Positions 31,936-43,689 of a stretch of 64,000 bases of DNA are shown here, piece by piece; the stretch's first letter is position 1; each line of letters begins with the position of its first letter. The DNA is from Dromiciops gliroides (lineage: Eukaryota; Chordata; Mammalia; Microbiotheria; Microbiotheriidae). Both the position numbers and the translations under genes were made by a program. Under the pieces are notes generated by a model. That model saw only the letters and a list, made by a program, of their open reading frames with translations. It had not been told where the DNA came from and searched no databases. Where the stretch lies: positions 62,746,532 to 62,810,531 of the forward strand of contig NC_057861.1 in NCBI RefSeq assembly GCF_019393635.1. Reading direction: 5' to 3'.

Positions 31936-32440
31936 TCTTGTTGGTAAATATAGAAACACACAAGACAGACAATCACCAATATATAGACATACATATTCAG
32001 GGATTTACTAGCACAAACTCGGGTGAGAGACCAGCTGGCCTGTGACTTGGTTGGGCCAGGTTGAGAACTAGCACTGGGTGTGCGTGGGCATCCCTAGCTA
32101 GTGGTTTTAAGTTCTCTGCAGGTGGTTTCAAGTTCCTGCCTCCCTACCCCTAATCATTGAGGGTGATGGGGATTACTGGGGTTCTGGAAAGAAGAAGCTC
32201 TTTGCTATAGTCTCCTTTCTTCTGCTTCTGAGTGTTTGCTGAGCATTCCCCAAGGCAGGAGTTGGGTGGAACGTCTTGGGTCCCTTCCTTCCCTTTGAAT
32301 CCCTCTCCAGGGGACCTAGGAAAGACTTAGAGATACTTGGAGAACAAATGGGTCTAGTTTCATCTCTGTCCGTGGTCCTTTTCTAGTTCTCACCCTCTCT
32401 GTCTCCATTTTAGGATTATCCAATTATTAATAAAAATAAA
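31936..32440. other. Unassigned spacer
   Basis: I see no exon, RNA gene or recognisable repeat. Confidence 0.4.
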
Positions 32441-33275
32441 ATCCCCATGTAGACCAAGTTATTTACAGCACTTTTTGTGATAGCAAAGAACTGGAAACTG
32501 GAAGGTAGATAAATGCCCATTGATTGGGGAATAAGCAAATGATGGTACATGAATACAATGTAATATTTGTTATTTAGTGTTTTGATCACGTCTGATTCTT
32601 TGTGATCTCACTTGGGATTTTCTTGGCAAAGATACTGGAGTGGTTGGCCATTTTCTTCCCCAGCTCATTTTAGAGATGAGGAAATTGAGGCAAACAGGGT
32701 TAAATGACTTGCCCAGGGTCATACAGCTGGTAAGTGACTGAGGCCAGATTTGAACTCAGGAAGTTGAGTCTTCCTGACTCCAGACTCTGTGCTTTCTCCA
32801 CTGAACCACCTAGCTGCCCTTAGTGTAATATTACTATGTTCTTAGAAATGATGAATATGATGAATACAGAGAAACACAGGAAGATTTACATGAGCAGAGG
32901 CAGAATGAAGTAAGAATAGCCAAGAAAACAATATACACAATGAAGACAACAATGTAAATGGAAACAACCACCACCACCACCACAAAACAATAAAAAATGA
33001 ATGTTGTAGAATTGTAAAGGACAAGCCAGGGCCCCTAGGAAGAACACAAGAGCAGACACTTCCCCCCATGTCTTTGTAGGGGTGAGAAGTCCATTGGTCC
33101 ACTGCATATACTTTCAGATTTTTTTGATATACTGATCAGTTTTGCTGAATGTTTTTCTTTAGAAAAAATACCATGTGGGATGTCTCTCTGTGAGGGAAGG
33201 GAGGAGTGGGGATGCAGTGAAATTGAGATTATGTTAAAAACAAAAGAATTACTAAAATATATATTTTTGAAAAAT
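32440..33275 (+). repeat. L1-related 3' fragment with reverse MAR1 inside
   Basis: TTTTTGTGATAGCAAAGAAC and GATTGGGGAATAAGCAAATG, then after a reverse MAR1 (32570-32822, starting TTTTGATCACGTCTGATTCT) TATGTTCTTAGAAATGATGA and a 3' end near 33275. TTAGTGT flanks the MAR1. Confidence 0.7.
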
Positions 33276-33444
33276 CCTAAGACCTTTGGGTCTCTCTGAC
33301 TCTCTGGTATCATTATCTCCATGACTCTTGCTTGTTTGTTCCAGCCTGATGGGAAAAGAAATATTGTTTTCTTGGTCCCCAGATACCTCCCCACCCTTAA
33401 TCTTCCTCAAAGTGCGTGAGCGAGCACAACAGGATGGGAGGAGA

Positions 33445-33700
33445 ACAAGCAGATATTAAGCACCTAAATGCCAGGCACTGTGCTTAATACTTTACAAATA
33501 TGATCTTAATTGATCCTCACAGCAGCTCTAGGGGGTAAGTGCTATTATTATTCCTATTTTACAATTGAGAAAACTAAAGCAACAAGAGGCTAAGTGAATT
33601 TCTGAGGGTCACACAGTTATGGAGTATTTGAGGCTGTTGAACTCATCTTCTTGACTCTAGGCCCTAATACTGCATCCACTGTGCCACCTAACTACCTAAG
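33445..33700 (-). repeat. MIR/THER1
   Basis: Reverse copy: AATGCCAGGCACTGTGCTTA, TTGATCCTCACAGCAGCTCT and the head end TGTGCCACCTAAC. Confidence 0.8.
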
Positions 33701-33736
33701 GAGTTGGGGCAGAGCTGAGTCAGTCCTGGGTCCTAC

Positions 33737-34372
33737 ACTCCCACTCCCTCTCCCTCTCCCTCTCCCTCTCCCTCTCCCTCTCCCTCTCCCTCTCCCTCTC
33801 CCTCTCCCTCTCCCTCTCCCTCTCCCTCTCCCTCTCCCTCTCCCTCTCCCTCTCCCTCTCCCTCTCCCTCTCCCTCTCCCTCTCCCTCTCCCTCTCCCCC
33901 TCCCTCTCCCTCTCCCTTTCCCTCTCCTCCTTCCTCTCCCTCTCTCTCTCTCTCTCCTCCCTCTTTCTCTCTCTCCCTCCTTCTTTCTCCTTCTCTCTGT
34001 CTCTCTCCTTCTTCTCTCTCTCCCTCTCTCTCCCCCTCCTTCTCTCTCCCTCTCACTCCTCCCTCCTCTGTCTCTCTCCCTCCTCTCTCTCCTTCTCTCT
34101 CTCTCCTCTCTCCCTCCTTCTCTCTCTTCTATCTCCCTTCTTCTGTCTCTTTCTGTCTCTCTCTCCTTCTTTCTCTTTCTGTTTCTCCTCTTTCCCTCCT
34201 CTCTCCCTCCTTCTCTCTCCTTCCTTCTCTCTCTGTCTGTCTCTATCTCTCTCTCCTTCTCTCCCTCCCCCTCTCTCTGTCTCTCTCCCTCCTTCCTTCT
34301 TTCTGTCTCTGTCTGTGTCTCTCCCCCTCCTTCTCTCTGTCTCTCTGTCTCTATCTCTCTGTTTCTCTCAAT
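33737..34372. repeat. Polypyrimidine tract with a (CCCTCT)n core
   Basis: About 25 nearly pure CCCTCT units (33743-33896) pass into a 480-base degenerate CT-rich stretch with few purines. The 249-codon Leu-Pro/Ser frame and its Glu-Gly antisense frame have no coding value. Confidence 0.95.
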
Positions 34373-34429
34373 CCCCCACGCCAGCTCAGTCTCTTCCTAA
34401 CCAAACTTTTCCACTCAGAGTATCAGAAA

Positions 34430-34656
34430 TAGTCAAGGAAGTCAGAAAGCCTGAGTCTGATGTGGGCCTTGCCACCTTGGGCCAGTGTTCAGGCTTGTTT
34501 CCCCATCTCTATGATGAGGGGGTTGCATTTGTCCCGTAAGAGTCCTCCGAGGACCTGAGTTCAAATCTGGATTCAGACACTTGACACTTACTAGCTGTGT
34601 GACCCTCAGCAAGTCTCTTAACCCCAACTGCCTCACAAAAGAAAGAAAGAAAGAAT
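34430..34656 (+). repeat. MIR remnant joined to a 5'-truncated Mar/WSINE
   Basis: A MIR-like stretch (GCCTGAGTCTGATGTGGGCC, CCCCATCTCTATGATGAGGG) at 34430-34545 is followed by a SINE that lacks its first 45 or so bases (34549-34656). Confidence 0.7.
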
Positions 34657-34659
34657 CCT

Positions 34660-35225
34660 CCCCGAGGTACAAGGTACAAGTCTAGGATTCTGAGGCAGAA
34701 AGCAGGCCATGTAGATGCCAGAGGGGCCTCTCGGGGTGAGAGAACAGATGACCGGGACTTCTTCCAAGGAACCACACAGATCATCTGCCAGCTTGGGAAC
34801 TTGGGACTCTAAGGATTCTAAAGTTCTTTGACTTTCAGCACAGTCAGTGCCAGAAGGAGTCTGGGTCCAGGGCCAGGGGATCTGGAGGAGGATGAGGTCG
34901 TGGGAAGAGAAAGGAGAAGAGGATGGATGGATGGGAGAGAGATGGTCTGCTTTCAAGGGCAGAGCCGTAACCAGCAATTCTGGGACAGAGACACAGGGAC
35001 ACCCCGGGGCCAAGGGGGTGGGCGAGTCACTAAGGGAGACAGGGAAGCACAGAGAGCCCAGCTGGGGCACAACTGTCCAGGTGGGTGAGGAGAAAGGCTG
35101 CCATCTGGTAGCCTCTGATTTAAACTAATTATCCTTGCTAACTCAGGCTCAGTTGTTTCTGATGAGGAAATCAATCAGTCATCAAGCACTTAGTAAACAT
35201 CTCCCAGGACCCATGCCAGTTGTCT
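34660..35225. other. Unassigned, repeat-poor
   Basis: Open frames exist on both strands (for example 34633-35070 minus), but none resembles a known protein and splice-like ends are lacking. I see no gene that I can support. Confidence 0.4.
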
Positions 35226-35362
35226 TGACTTAGGTCTTGCCACTGGACTTTGATGATTCTGGGCTGGGGACTTTGTATAATTCACACAGGTCAAGATGGC
35301 ACCCCGCCCCATGTCATTGGTCCTTTTGGAGAATGGAAGATGAACAATGACAACAAACATCT
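35225..35362 (+). repeat. Tail of the GTCATGACATCACC-type SINE, diverged
   Basis: TTGCCACTGGACTTTGATGA, CCCATGTCATTGGTCCTTTT and GGAAGATGAACAATGACAAC match the second module described at 23396. Confidence 0.6.
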
Positions 35363-35393
35363 ATTGTACATTAGATTAAAAATAAATAAAGGT

Positions 35394-35549
35394 TGGGGCA
35401 GCTAGGTGGTGCAGTGGATAGAGCACCGGCCCTGGATTCAGGAGGACCTGAGTTCAAATCTGCCCTCAGACACTTAAAACTTACTAGCTGTGTGACCCTG
35501 GGCAAGTCACTTAACCCCAATTGCCTCACCAGGAAAAAAAAAAAGAAAA
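35394..35549 (+). repeat. Mar/WSINE-type SINE, TSD AATAAATAAAGGT
   Basis: Full forward copy. The duplication lies at 35381-35393 and 35551-35563. Confidence 0.92.
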
Positions 35550-35759
35550 AAATAAATAAAGGTCCCTTTACTTAAGGAATTAACACTGAATTTCAGTGCC
35601 TACCCCACCCCCTAATTTTGGCTTTTTTGAGATAAGACCCTGGTCACCCTATTCTGTTAATAGTTCTGATGAAGGAACAGGATTCAGAAACTAGTTGGGT
35701 TTTGGGGTCAAGTGAGGGGAAGGGCCAAATGTGATCTCATTCTAGGGGTCGGAGCCAAA

Positions 35760-35955
35760 CCGCTAATGGAAGAGACAAAAGGGGAGATGAGAAGAAGGAA
35801 AAGGCTAGGAGAGGCAGGGGGAAACAGGAGACTAGAACTGGAGAAAGGCAGAGGGGGCGGCAGTAGAGGAAGAGATGCAGAAAGGAGGACAGGCAGAAGG
35901 GAGAAACCTAGGAAGAGGAGAAAGAGGGAGGAGGCAAAGGAGAGACAAAAAGAGT
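35760..35955. repeat. Purine-rich tract
   Basis: About 195 bases of irregular GA-rich sequence on the + strand with few pyrimidines. No repeat unit is evident. Confidence 0.6.
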
Positions 35956-36660
35956 GAACGAGAAGACCTAACTCAAGGAAGGGGAGACAGACAGTTGCTC
36001 AAACTAGGAATTCCGGACTCCAGAGAATGCTAGAGGAGGGAGGAGAGGAGACTGAGTGGGGCCCTGGTGGGGGAAGGGGGAAAAGTATTTTGTTTGATGA
36101 TGTCTGGGGTTTAGGAAATTGACCTCCTAGCCCCTCCCGAGGAATCCAGAACAGCCTCTGGCGGATGAATCTGGGGCCCAGGCTGCTGTTGCAAAAGATG
36201 TCCTAACCTGAAAGGCTTGTCCCAGCTCTGTCTCTGTTGGCCTGGGTCACCTAGGACTTGCCTTTATTTTACCTCCTTGGGACTGGACTCTAAGTTAGAA
36301 TCCTACTTTAGAATACCAAGAACTCTGGAAGCACAGAATCTTGGAATTATGGACTCCAAATTAAGAACCCTTGTGCCCCAGAAGACAGGGAAGAAGCAAG
36401 GTGCATGTATACAATATCTGGAAAGGGGCAAGAGAGGAAAGACAAGGAGTCGGGTAAACCTTGCCTTGTAGCAATCCTTCAGCAAACCTCCTCATAACAG
36501 TTGAAAGCAATCACTGTTTGCGTCAAGACTCTAGCAGGAATCTGCTAATTAGACTTCAGTGAAAGCAGATCTGGATAAGAAAAGAGAGCCTGCTATTAAA
36601 AAAAAATTAGAGACCTCCCCTGGGTCTCTAATTGAGGCTGGTCAATAGAATTAGGAACAA
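35956..36660. other. Unassigned, repeat-poor
   Basis: Single-copy-looking sequence. I see no supported exon. Confidence 0.4.
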
Positions 36661-36669
36661 GAGTGGAGA

Positions 36670-36920
36670 GGACTGGGATTCTTCCTCAGATACTTACTAG
36701 CTGTGGAACCCATGGAAAATCATTCTTGACCTTTCTGTGTGGGGGCCATCTCCAGTCATCCTGATCTATATCTTGCCACTGGACCCATTTGGCTCCAGAG
36801 GAGAGAGTGAGGCTGGTGACTTTGCACAGCCCCTGGCCACTTAAATCCAATTTACTGCAAGTCATGACATCACCTCCCCATGTCATGGTCCTCTTTGAGA
36901 ACAAAGGACAAACAACAATC
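36670..36920 (+). repeat. SINE with GTCATGACATCACC tail
   Basis: A short head piece (TTACTAGCTGTGGAACCC) precedes GGGGGCCATCTCCAGTCATC, GCCACTGGACCCATTTGGC, AAGTCATGACATCACC and GAGAACAAAGGACAAACAAC. Confidence 0.72.
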
Positions 36921-36990
36921 TTCATCTATAAAATGGGGATAATAATAGTAATCGACCTCACAGGGAGGATCAAATACAAAGTACACTGCA

Positions 36991-37155
36991 GGAGCAGCTA
37001 GGTGGCGCAGTGGATAGAGCACTGGCCCTGGAGTCAGGAGTACCTGGGTTCAAATCCAGCCTTAGACACTTAACACTTACTAGCTGTGTGATCCTGGGCA
37101 AGTCACTTAACCCCAATTGCCTCACTTAAAAAACCAAAAAAACCCACCAAACAAA
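36991..37155 (+). repeat. Mar/WSINE-type SINE, 14-base TSD
   Basis: CAAAGTACACTGCA lies at 36977-36990 and 37156-37169. Confidence 0.93.
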
Positions 37156-37221
37156 CAAAGTACACTGCAAACCTTAAGGCACAATATAAATGTTAGCTAT
37201 TAATATGAAAGAATAATTCTT

Positions 37222-37279
37222 TTTTTTGGCTGGGCAATGAGGATTAAGTGACTTGCCCAAGGTCACACAGCTAGTAAGT
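37222..37279 (-). repeat. Severely truncated Mar/WSINE-type SINE with TSD
   Basis: Only the tail and last 50 or so bases were inserted. GAAAGAATARTTCTT flanks it (37207-37221 and 37280-37294), so truncation happened at insertion. Confidence 0.9.
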
Positions 37280-37399
37280 GAAAGAATAGTTCTTGATGGT
37301 TGGTGACCCTATGCTATCATGAACAATTGGGAAATAAGATATTTTCCTGGGTGTTGTATTATGGATAGGACAAAAAGTTTCTTGGGAACCATCAAATCT

Positions 37400-37548
37400 T
37401 TTTTTGGGGGGGGGCAGGGCAATGAGGGTTAAGTGACTTGCCCAGGGTCACACAGCTAGTAAGTGTCAAGTGTCTGAGGCTGAATTTGAACTCAGGTCCT
37501 TCTGAATCCAGGGCCAGTGCTTTGTCCACTGTGTCACCTAGCTGCCCT
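37400..37548 (-). repeat. Mar/WSINE-type SINE, 16-base TSD
   Basis: GGGAMCCATCAAATCT lies at 37384-37399 and 37549-37564. Confidence 0.92.
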
Positions 37549-37569
37549 GGGACCCATCAAATCTAAAAC

Positions 37570-38545
37570 CTGTACCCATTTATGGTAATTTACCTGGGGA
37601 CATATGATATCACCAAAAAGAACCTCAAAATTATCACCAGAGTCTTGGGCAAGAAACTAAAGACCTTAGGGTTACGGCTGGTATTTTTGTCACTGCTAAA
37701 GGTAGAGGCTGCTAAAACAAAAAGATATGGGAAGCTGGTGAAGGACAGACATCTGAGAATAAGATCTGGATTTAAGATACAGGAATGAGAGGCCAAGGAT
37801 GGAGTACATCTAATGATGGCTGGATTATTGCTGATCTGATCCAAAAGGATTTAAACTGAAAATGGAGGAAGAAGAGATGGAACTACTTACATATATCTGT
37901 GGAGCAAGAGAGCATGGAAAGCATGATAAAATAAGAATAACAGAACAGAGGCCAATTTTATAGATGATAATGTCCTCCATGACCTCAGATGTCTATACAC
38001 AAAATGGAGGAGTTTGAATAATAAGGTGAACCAGGGATTTTAACTCAAGGAGGTGGATGCAAACTTATGTTTTAGTGATATTAGGTAGTATGTGACTCCA
38101 TGCCTTGAATGTGGTAACATGAATATATTTTATTAAAAAGAAATAAATCCGGGTTTCAACAAGGGATTTGACCAATCCATGATACCCTTGTGGACAGGCT
38201 GAAGAAATGTGAATTGGGTAATAGTATAGTTTGGAGAGATTCGTTATTCACTGAATAACTGGACTCAAAGAGTAGGGATGAGTTGGTTAATATCAACCTT
38301 GATAGAGGTTTCCAGATGAGTGTTCCAGGAATCTGTCCTTGTCCTATTCTGTTTATCACTTTTATCAATAACTTAGATGAATACACAGATGGCATACTTA
38401 TCACATTTGTGGATTGCACAAAAGAAAAATTTTGGATATTGGAAAATCTTATATGATCTGAACATAGGCATAGAAGAGCTCTTGTTTTTTTGGTTTTTGT
38501 CCTTACATCTCTCAGTTGATCATGTCACTAAAGATGTATACTGTA
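37570..38545 (+). repeat. Diverged LINE remnant, L3/CR1-like at its 3' side
   Basis: The stretch 38150-38440 keeps CAACAAGGGATTTGACCAAT, TTTATCAATAACTTAGATGA and ATCACATTTGTGGATTGCAC, the CR1-type 'FINNLDE...FAD' region. The part before 38100 has no match I can name. Confidence 0.55.
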
Positions 38546-38563
38546 GAAAATTGTATCTGACAG

Positions 38564-38985
38564 TATCAACAACATTATGTGTTGATCAACTGTGATAGAC
38601 TTGATTCTTCTCAGTAATACAATGGTCCAAGATAGTTCCAAAGGACTCATGATGGAAAATATTCTCCAAATCCAGAAAAAAAGAACTGTGGAATCTCAAT
38701 GCAGATCGAATCATAGTATTTCTATTGGGGGGGGGGTTGTTGTTGTTTTTCTTTTTTGAGGTCTTTTCTTTTTGCTCTTATTCTTCTCTTATAACATGAC
38801 TAATGCAGAAATATGTTTGATGTGATTGTACATATATAACCTATATCAGATTACTTGCTGTCTTGGGGAGGGAAGAGGGAGGGGAGGGAGGGAGAAAAAT
38901 TTGAAACTAGAAATCTTATAAAAACAAATGTTGAAAACTATCTCTAAATGTAACTGAAAAATAATAAAATATTTACATGAAAAAA
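38564..38985 (+). repeat. 5'-truncated L1 with perfect 19-base TSD
   Basis: Forward L1 3' end (CTCAGTAATACAATGGTCCA, CTTGCTGTCTTGGGGAGGGA, AATAATAAAATATTTACATG). The duplication AGAAAATTGTATCTGACAG lies at 38545-38563 and 38986-39004. It sits just after the L3/CR1-like remnant. Confidence 0.92.
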
Positions 38986-39004
38986 AGAAAATTGTATCTG
39001 ACAG

Positions 39005-39398
39005 CCTATCTGGCTCTTTAATCAAGAATACCCTTCCTGTGTGTGTAGACCACTCTCATAAAGATTTTATAGATGAGAAAGTAGGTTGGTAACATCAAAG
39101 AAAAATAATAATTCTGTACTATATTCTATGTTTTAGGCACAAGCTTGTCAGAAACAATTTCTTATTAATTTAATGTTATTCTCTATCCAAGCATTTCTTA
39201 TTCAGAGATAGAAATGTATAAACTGGCATAGTCTCTATCATGCCCTTGGACATTTCTCTTCCCCAAGACAATTTGAGGTAACACATAGAAATGTTGGACA
39301 TGAAAATGGTAACAATATGTTAAATTTTTGAGTTAACATTTTAGAGCAATAGTGAATTAAAAAATCATTTAATTGTTAGTACTAATCAATTCCCTCCT
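39005..39398. other. Unassigned AT-rich spacer
   Basis: No repeat or exon recognised. Confidence 0.4.
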
Positions 39399-39412
39399 TG
39401 ACCATTCCTCTT

Positions 39413-39580
39413 TTTAAAATTTTTTTTATTTAAAAAAATTTTTTTAGTGAGGCAATTGGGGTTCAGTGACTTGCCCAGGGTCACACAGCCAGTAAGTGTT
39501 AAGTGTCTGAGGCTGGATTTGAACTCAAGTCCTCCTGACTCCAGGGCCAGTGCTTTATCCACTGCACCATCTAGCTGCCC
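39413..39580 (-). repeat. Mar/WSINE-type SINE, 14-base TSD
   Basis: TGACCATTCCTCTT lies at 39399-39412 and 39581-39594. Confidence 0.93.
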
Positions 39581-39954
39581 TGACCATTCCTCTTAAGGAT
39601 GAAAAGACATCTTCTTTAATATAGTGATCCTTTTTATATGGATAAGCCATTGCTCTTAAGAGGGTTATAGCCCAATCATTTCAGGAGGTGGAAACTCAAT
39701 GATCTTAAGTAGACAGACTTAGGTATTCCTTCTTCTATCCTAGTCTTGATTCTTAACTTCTTACACATTTTCTTAAGAAGGAAAAGTCTGATAAGAACTT
39801 TGAACTACAGCTATACTTATTTCTTAATAGTTCTCAGTTGAACTAAAAAGGAAGCTTTTAATATGTTTCCATAAGGGTGACTAATGCCTTATTCCTGTCA
39901 TTTTGGGTGGTACTACTGTTTATGACCTTTAAAATTTTTTATTATCTTGAACAT

Positions 39955-41715
39955 AAATCCCAGTGACTTCTGGCTAAGATGACAGTAAAGCTTAGGGGAG
40001 TCCAAAGCCCACAGAAACAATCAAGTAAAACTCTGAAAATGCACCAAAAAGGATAGTAAGAAAGAAAATGAAAGAGAAATGTCTATAAGCTCCTCCATCC
40101 ACTCAAGGGTTGAACAAGAATTTTTTTTTAGTGGACAAAAATATAAGGCATTGACATAGCAAAAGCTACTGACTTGAAAAATACATCAAAGAGAAATAAT
40201 TTAAGAATCACTGAACTACTTGAAAGCTATGACCAAAAAAAAAGAGCCTAGACATTATATTTCAAGAAATCATAAAATAAACTACTCAGATCTCTTAGAA
40301 CCTGGGGGAGACATGAAAAAAGAAAGAATTCATTGGCCCTCCTGAAAAAAAACACAAAACCTCTCAAGATTAAAATGCCAAGGAACATTATAGCCAAAAT
40401 CCAGTTTCCAAGTCGAAGAAAAAATACCGTTAGCAGTCAGGAAGAAAGAATTCATAGTCAAGATCACACATGATTTAGCAGCTACTACCATAAAGGAGTG
40501 TAAAGAGCTTTGAATATGATATTCCAGAAGGGAAAAGATATAGACTTGAAACGAAGAATAACATCTAGCAAAATTAAATATGATTCTATTGAGGGGGGGG
40601 GAGGAAATTAATTAAACAGAGGACTCCCTAGTATTCCTGATGAAAATATCAGAGTTACAGAGAAAATTTGAAGTGTAAACACAGGAGTCAAGACAAACAC
40701 AAAAAAGTAAACATGTGTAAACATCAATAGACTGTTTACATTATAATATGGGGAGCTGATACATAAGTCCCCTCTTAACTCTATCATCATTGGGAGTCAT
40801 AGAAAGCTTGATAGTGGTTCTATCTTGATCATCTTAAAAATAATAGAAATGGGGTAAGAGGAATAACCTGGAACAGGGGAGGGGAAGGAAGAAAAGGTTA
40901 GGGAAAATTAATTCTCACTTAATTGGGGTTCACAAGTAGAAGTTTATATAAAGAAGGAAGGGGTAGGGGAGTGGGTAACACTTGAACCTCACTTTCATTT
41001 AAACTAGTCAAAGGAGGAAAGAATTAATAAAACACATAGTTCAGTACAGAAATACATTTTACTAAACAGGGAAATAGGAAGGAAAGCTGAAAAGGGAGAA
41101 GAAGGAATACCAGGGAGGGTGGATTAAGAGAAGGATGAGTCGTGAGCAGAAGAAACTCTAAAGAGGATGTACCAAAATATTTAGAGCAACTTTTTTTTTT
41201 TTTTGGTGGTGGCAAAGAATTGGAAACTGAAGGAGTGCCTATCAATTAAGAATGGCTAAAAAAGTTATGGTATATAAGTGTGATGGAATATTATTGTGCT
41301 GTAAGAAATAATGAAGAGGATAAGTTCAGAGAAACCTGGGAAGACTTATAAGAACTGATGCAGAATGAAATAAACAGAACCAGGAGAACAATTTATATAA
41401 TGACAATATCATTAAGACAAACAACTTTGAAAGCCTTAGGAACTCTGATTAGCATAATGACCAACTATAATTCTGGAGGATTCATGATAAAAAATGCTGC
41501 CCACCTCCTGATAGAAAAAGGAAGGATTCAGAGTATATAACTAGACTTTTTTTGGACCTGGCTAATGTCAATTACTTAATTGTACATGCTTTGTAACAGG
41601 TTTTGTTTTTTCTCAATTTTTTCTCAATTGTTTTTCTCAGTTGGGAAAGGGGTAGGATGGAAGAAAGAAAAGGAAGATTTTTGCTGATTAAAAAATAAGT
41701 TTCAATGAAAAATAA
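39955..41715 (+). repeat. A-rich interspersed element with an L1-like 3' end
   Basis: It starts CCCAGTGACTTCTGGCTAAG and carries ATTTCAAGAAATCATAAAAT and CATGATTTAGCAGCTACTAC. It ends with the L1-type segment GGAACAGAACCAGG-like (41375), a 3' tail and AATAAAAC. No long frame survives. It may be a non-autonomous L1 partner or a rearranged L1. I cannot name it. Confidence 0.55.
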
Positions 41716-42416
41716 AACTATAGGCCAATATGCTAGTGACTATAGACATAAAAATATTAAATAAAAGTTTAATGAAAAGGAGACAACATATTTAAAAGAT
41801 TACATGGTAGAACTAAGGTAGATCTGTGACAGAAATATGGAGTTGATTCAATATTAGGAAAATTATAAATAAAATAGACAATGTTAATAAGAATACCAAT
41901 AAAATCATGATTACTTCAATAGATACTGAAAATTTTTTTGATAAATTTAAAACTTATTCCTGTTTTTTTTTTAAAAAAACTTTACTAAACCATAGGAATA
42001 AATGTACCTTTTTTAAATAATATCTTTCTAAAACCAAGAGGCAACATTATATATAATAGAGAAAGGCTAGAGGTCTTTCCAATACAATCAAGGGTAAAAC
42101 AAAGATGTCCATTATCACCATTATTATTTCACAGAGTTTTAGAAATGTTTACTATAGCAATAAGACAAGAAAAATAAAATGAGGGACTAAATATACAGAA
42201 AGAAGAAACAAAATTACCACTTTTTTTTTTTTGCAGATGATATGATGGTTTATCTAGTAAACCCAAAGAGTCAACTAAAATCAGTTAAAGCCATAACTTT
42301 AGTAAAGTTGCAAATTATAAAATAAACCCACATAACTCATCAACATTTTACTAATATATTACCAACAAAAGCCAGCAGGAAAAGATAGAGAAAATCCATT
42401 AAAATAATTACAGAGG

Positions 42417-42574
42417 GGGCAGCTAGGTGGAGCAGTAGAGAGCACCGGTCCTGGATTCAGGAGAACCTGAGTTCAAATTTGACTTCAGACACTTGACACT
42501 GACTAGTTGTGTGACCCTGGGCAAGTCACTTAACCCTCATTGCTGCACAAAAAACAAAAAACAAACAAAACCTA
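42417..42574 (+). repeat. Mar/WSINE-type SINE
   Basis: Full forward copy in the L1 fragment, missing a few bases in the head (GAGCAGTAGAGAGCACCG). Confidence 0.9.
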
Positions 42575-42924
42575 CAGAATGTATAAAACATCTGGAAGTC
42601 TATCTATGAAGACACATACAGGGACTATGTGTACTTTTTGAAAAACAAACAGTTTTTACAGAAATAAAGATAGGCCAAATCAGAGATGAGTAATCATGTA
42701 CATATCCTATCAATAGGATAAACATCACAGTACTACCTCAGTTAACTTGCTTATTGAGTGCTATACCAATCAAATCACTAAAGAATTGCTTTAGAATGAT
42801 AGAAAAAATAATAATGAACAAAAGGCAAAAAATCTCATGGCAAATAATGAAAAAGTAGGAAGGGGGACAGATCTCAAACAATACTACTGAAGTAGTAATC
42901 ATCAAAGTTTTTCTGTTTTTTGTT

Positions 42925-42996
42925 TTTTTCCCAGGGCAATGAGGGTTAAGTGACGTGCCCAAGGTCACACAGCTAGTAAGTGTCAAGTGTCTGAGT
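42925..42996 (-). repeat. Truncated Mar/WSINE-type SINE
   Basis: Only the tail half (CAGGGCAATGAGGGTTAAGT to GTCAAGTGTCTGAG) is present. Confidence 0.85.
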
Positions 42997-43419
42997 CCAT
43001 AAGTTATTTGATACTAAAACAAAATGAGGCTGATCGATGAAATAGATTAAGTATAAGACATATGGAAACAAATGAGCAATGAACATATCAACATTGTGTT
43101 TGATAAACCTAAGGATTCCAACTACTAGAATTAGCATTCACCATTTGACAAAGCTGCTCAGAAACTGGGAAGCTATCTTACATAATATACTAAGATAAAC
43201 ACAATATACTAAGATAAACTCCAAAAAGATACCTGACCTAGTTATAAAAGGTCATAGAAATAAGGAAAGAATACCTTTTATGCTTATGGTTAGGTAAAGG
43301 GTTTGTGACCAAACAAGAGATAGAGAAGAACACAGAAGATAAAAAAGAACAGTTTTGATGACATATAATTTAAAAGGTTTTTTTTTCCAGAAATAAAACC
43401 AATGCTCTTAAAATTAGAA

Positions 43420-43580
43420 GCTAGATGGTGCAGTGGATAGAGCACTGGCCCTGGAGTCAGGAGTACCTGAGTTCAAATCCGGCCTCAGACACTTAACACT
43501 TACTAGCTGTGTGACCCTGGGCAAGTCACTTAACCCCAATTGCCTCACTAAAAAAAAAACAAAAAACAAAAAACAAATGA
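43420..43580 (+). repeat. Mar/WSINE-type SINE
   Basis: Forward copy starting GCTAGATGGTGCAGTGG, so the first few bases are missing. GCCTCACT tail with a mixed A/C run. Confidence 0.9.
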
Positions 43581-43689
43581 GGTAAAATTAGAAGGGAAAT
43601 AACTATCTGGGGTGGAGTGGAGTGGGGGGGGGGGAGGAATCTTTGCAGCAAGTTTCTCTGATAAAGGCCTCATATCCAACATATATAAC

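Noticed and set aside
33743-33896. (CCCTCT)n as interstitial telomere repeat
   Set aside because: Vertebrate telomere repeat is CCCTAA/TTAGGG; there is no A in this unit.
33651-34400. 249-codon Leu-Pro/Ser frame and its Glu-Gly antisense
   Set aside because: Product of the CT-rich simple repeat only.
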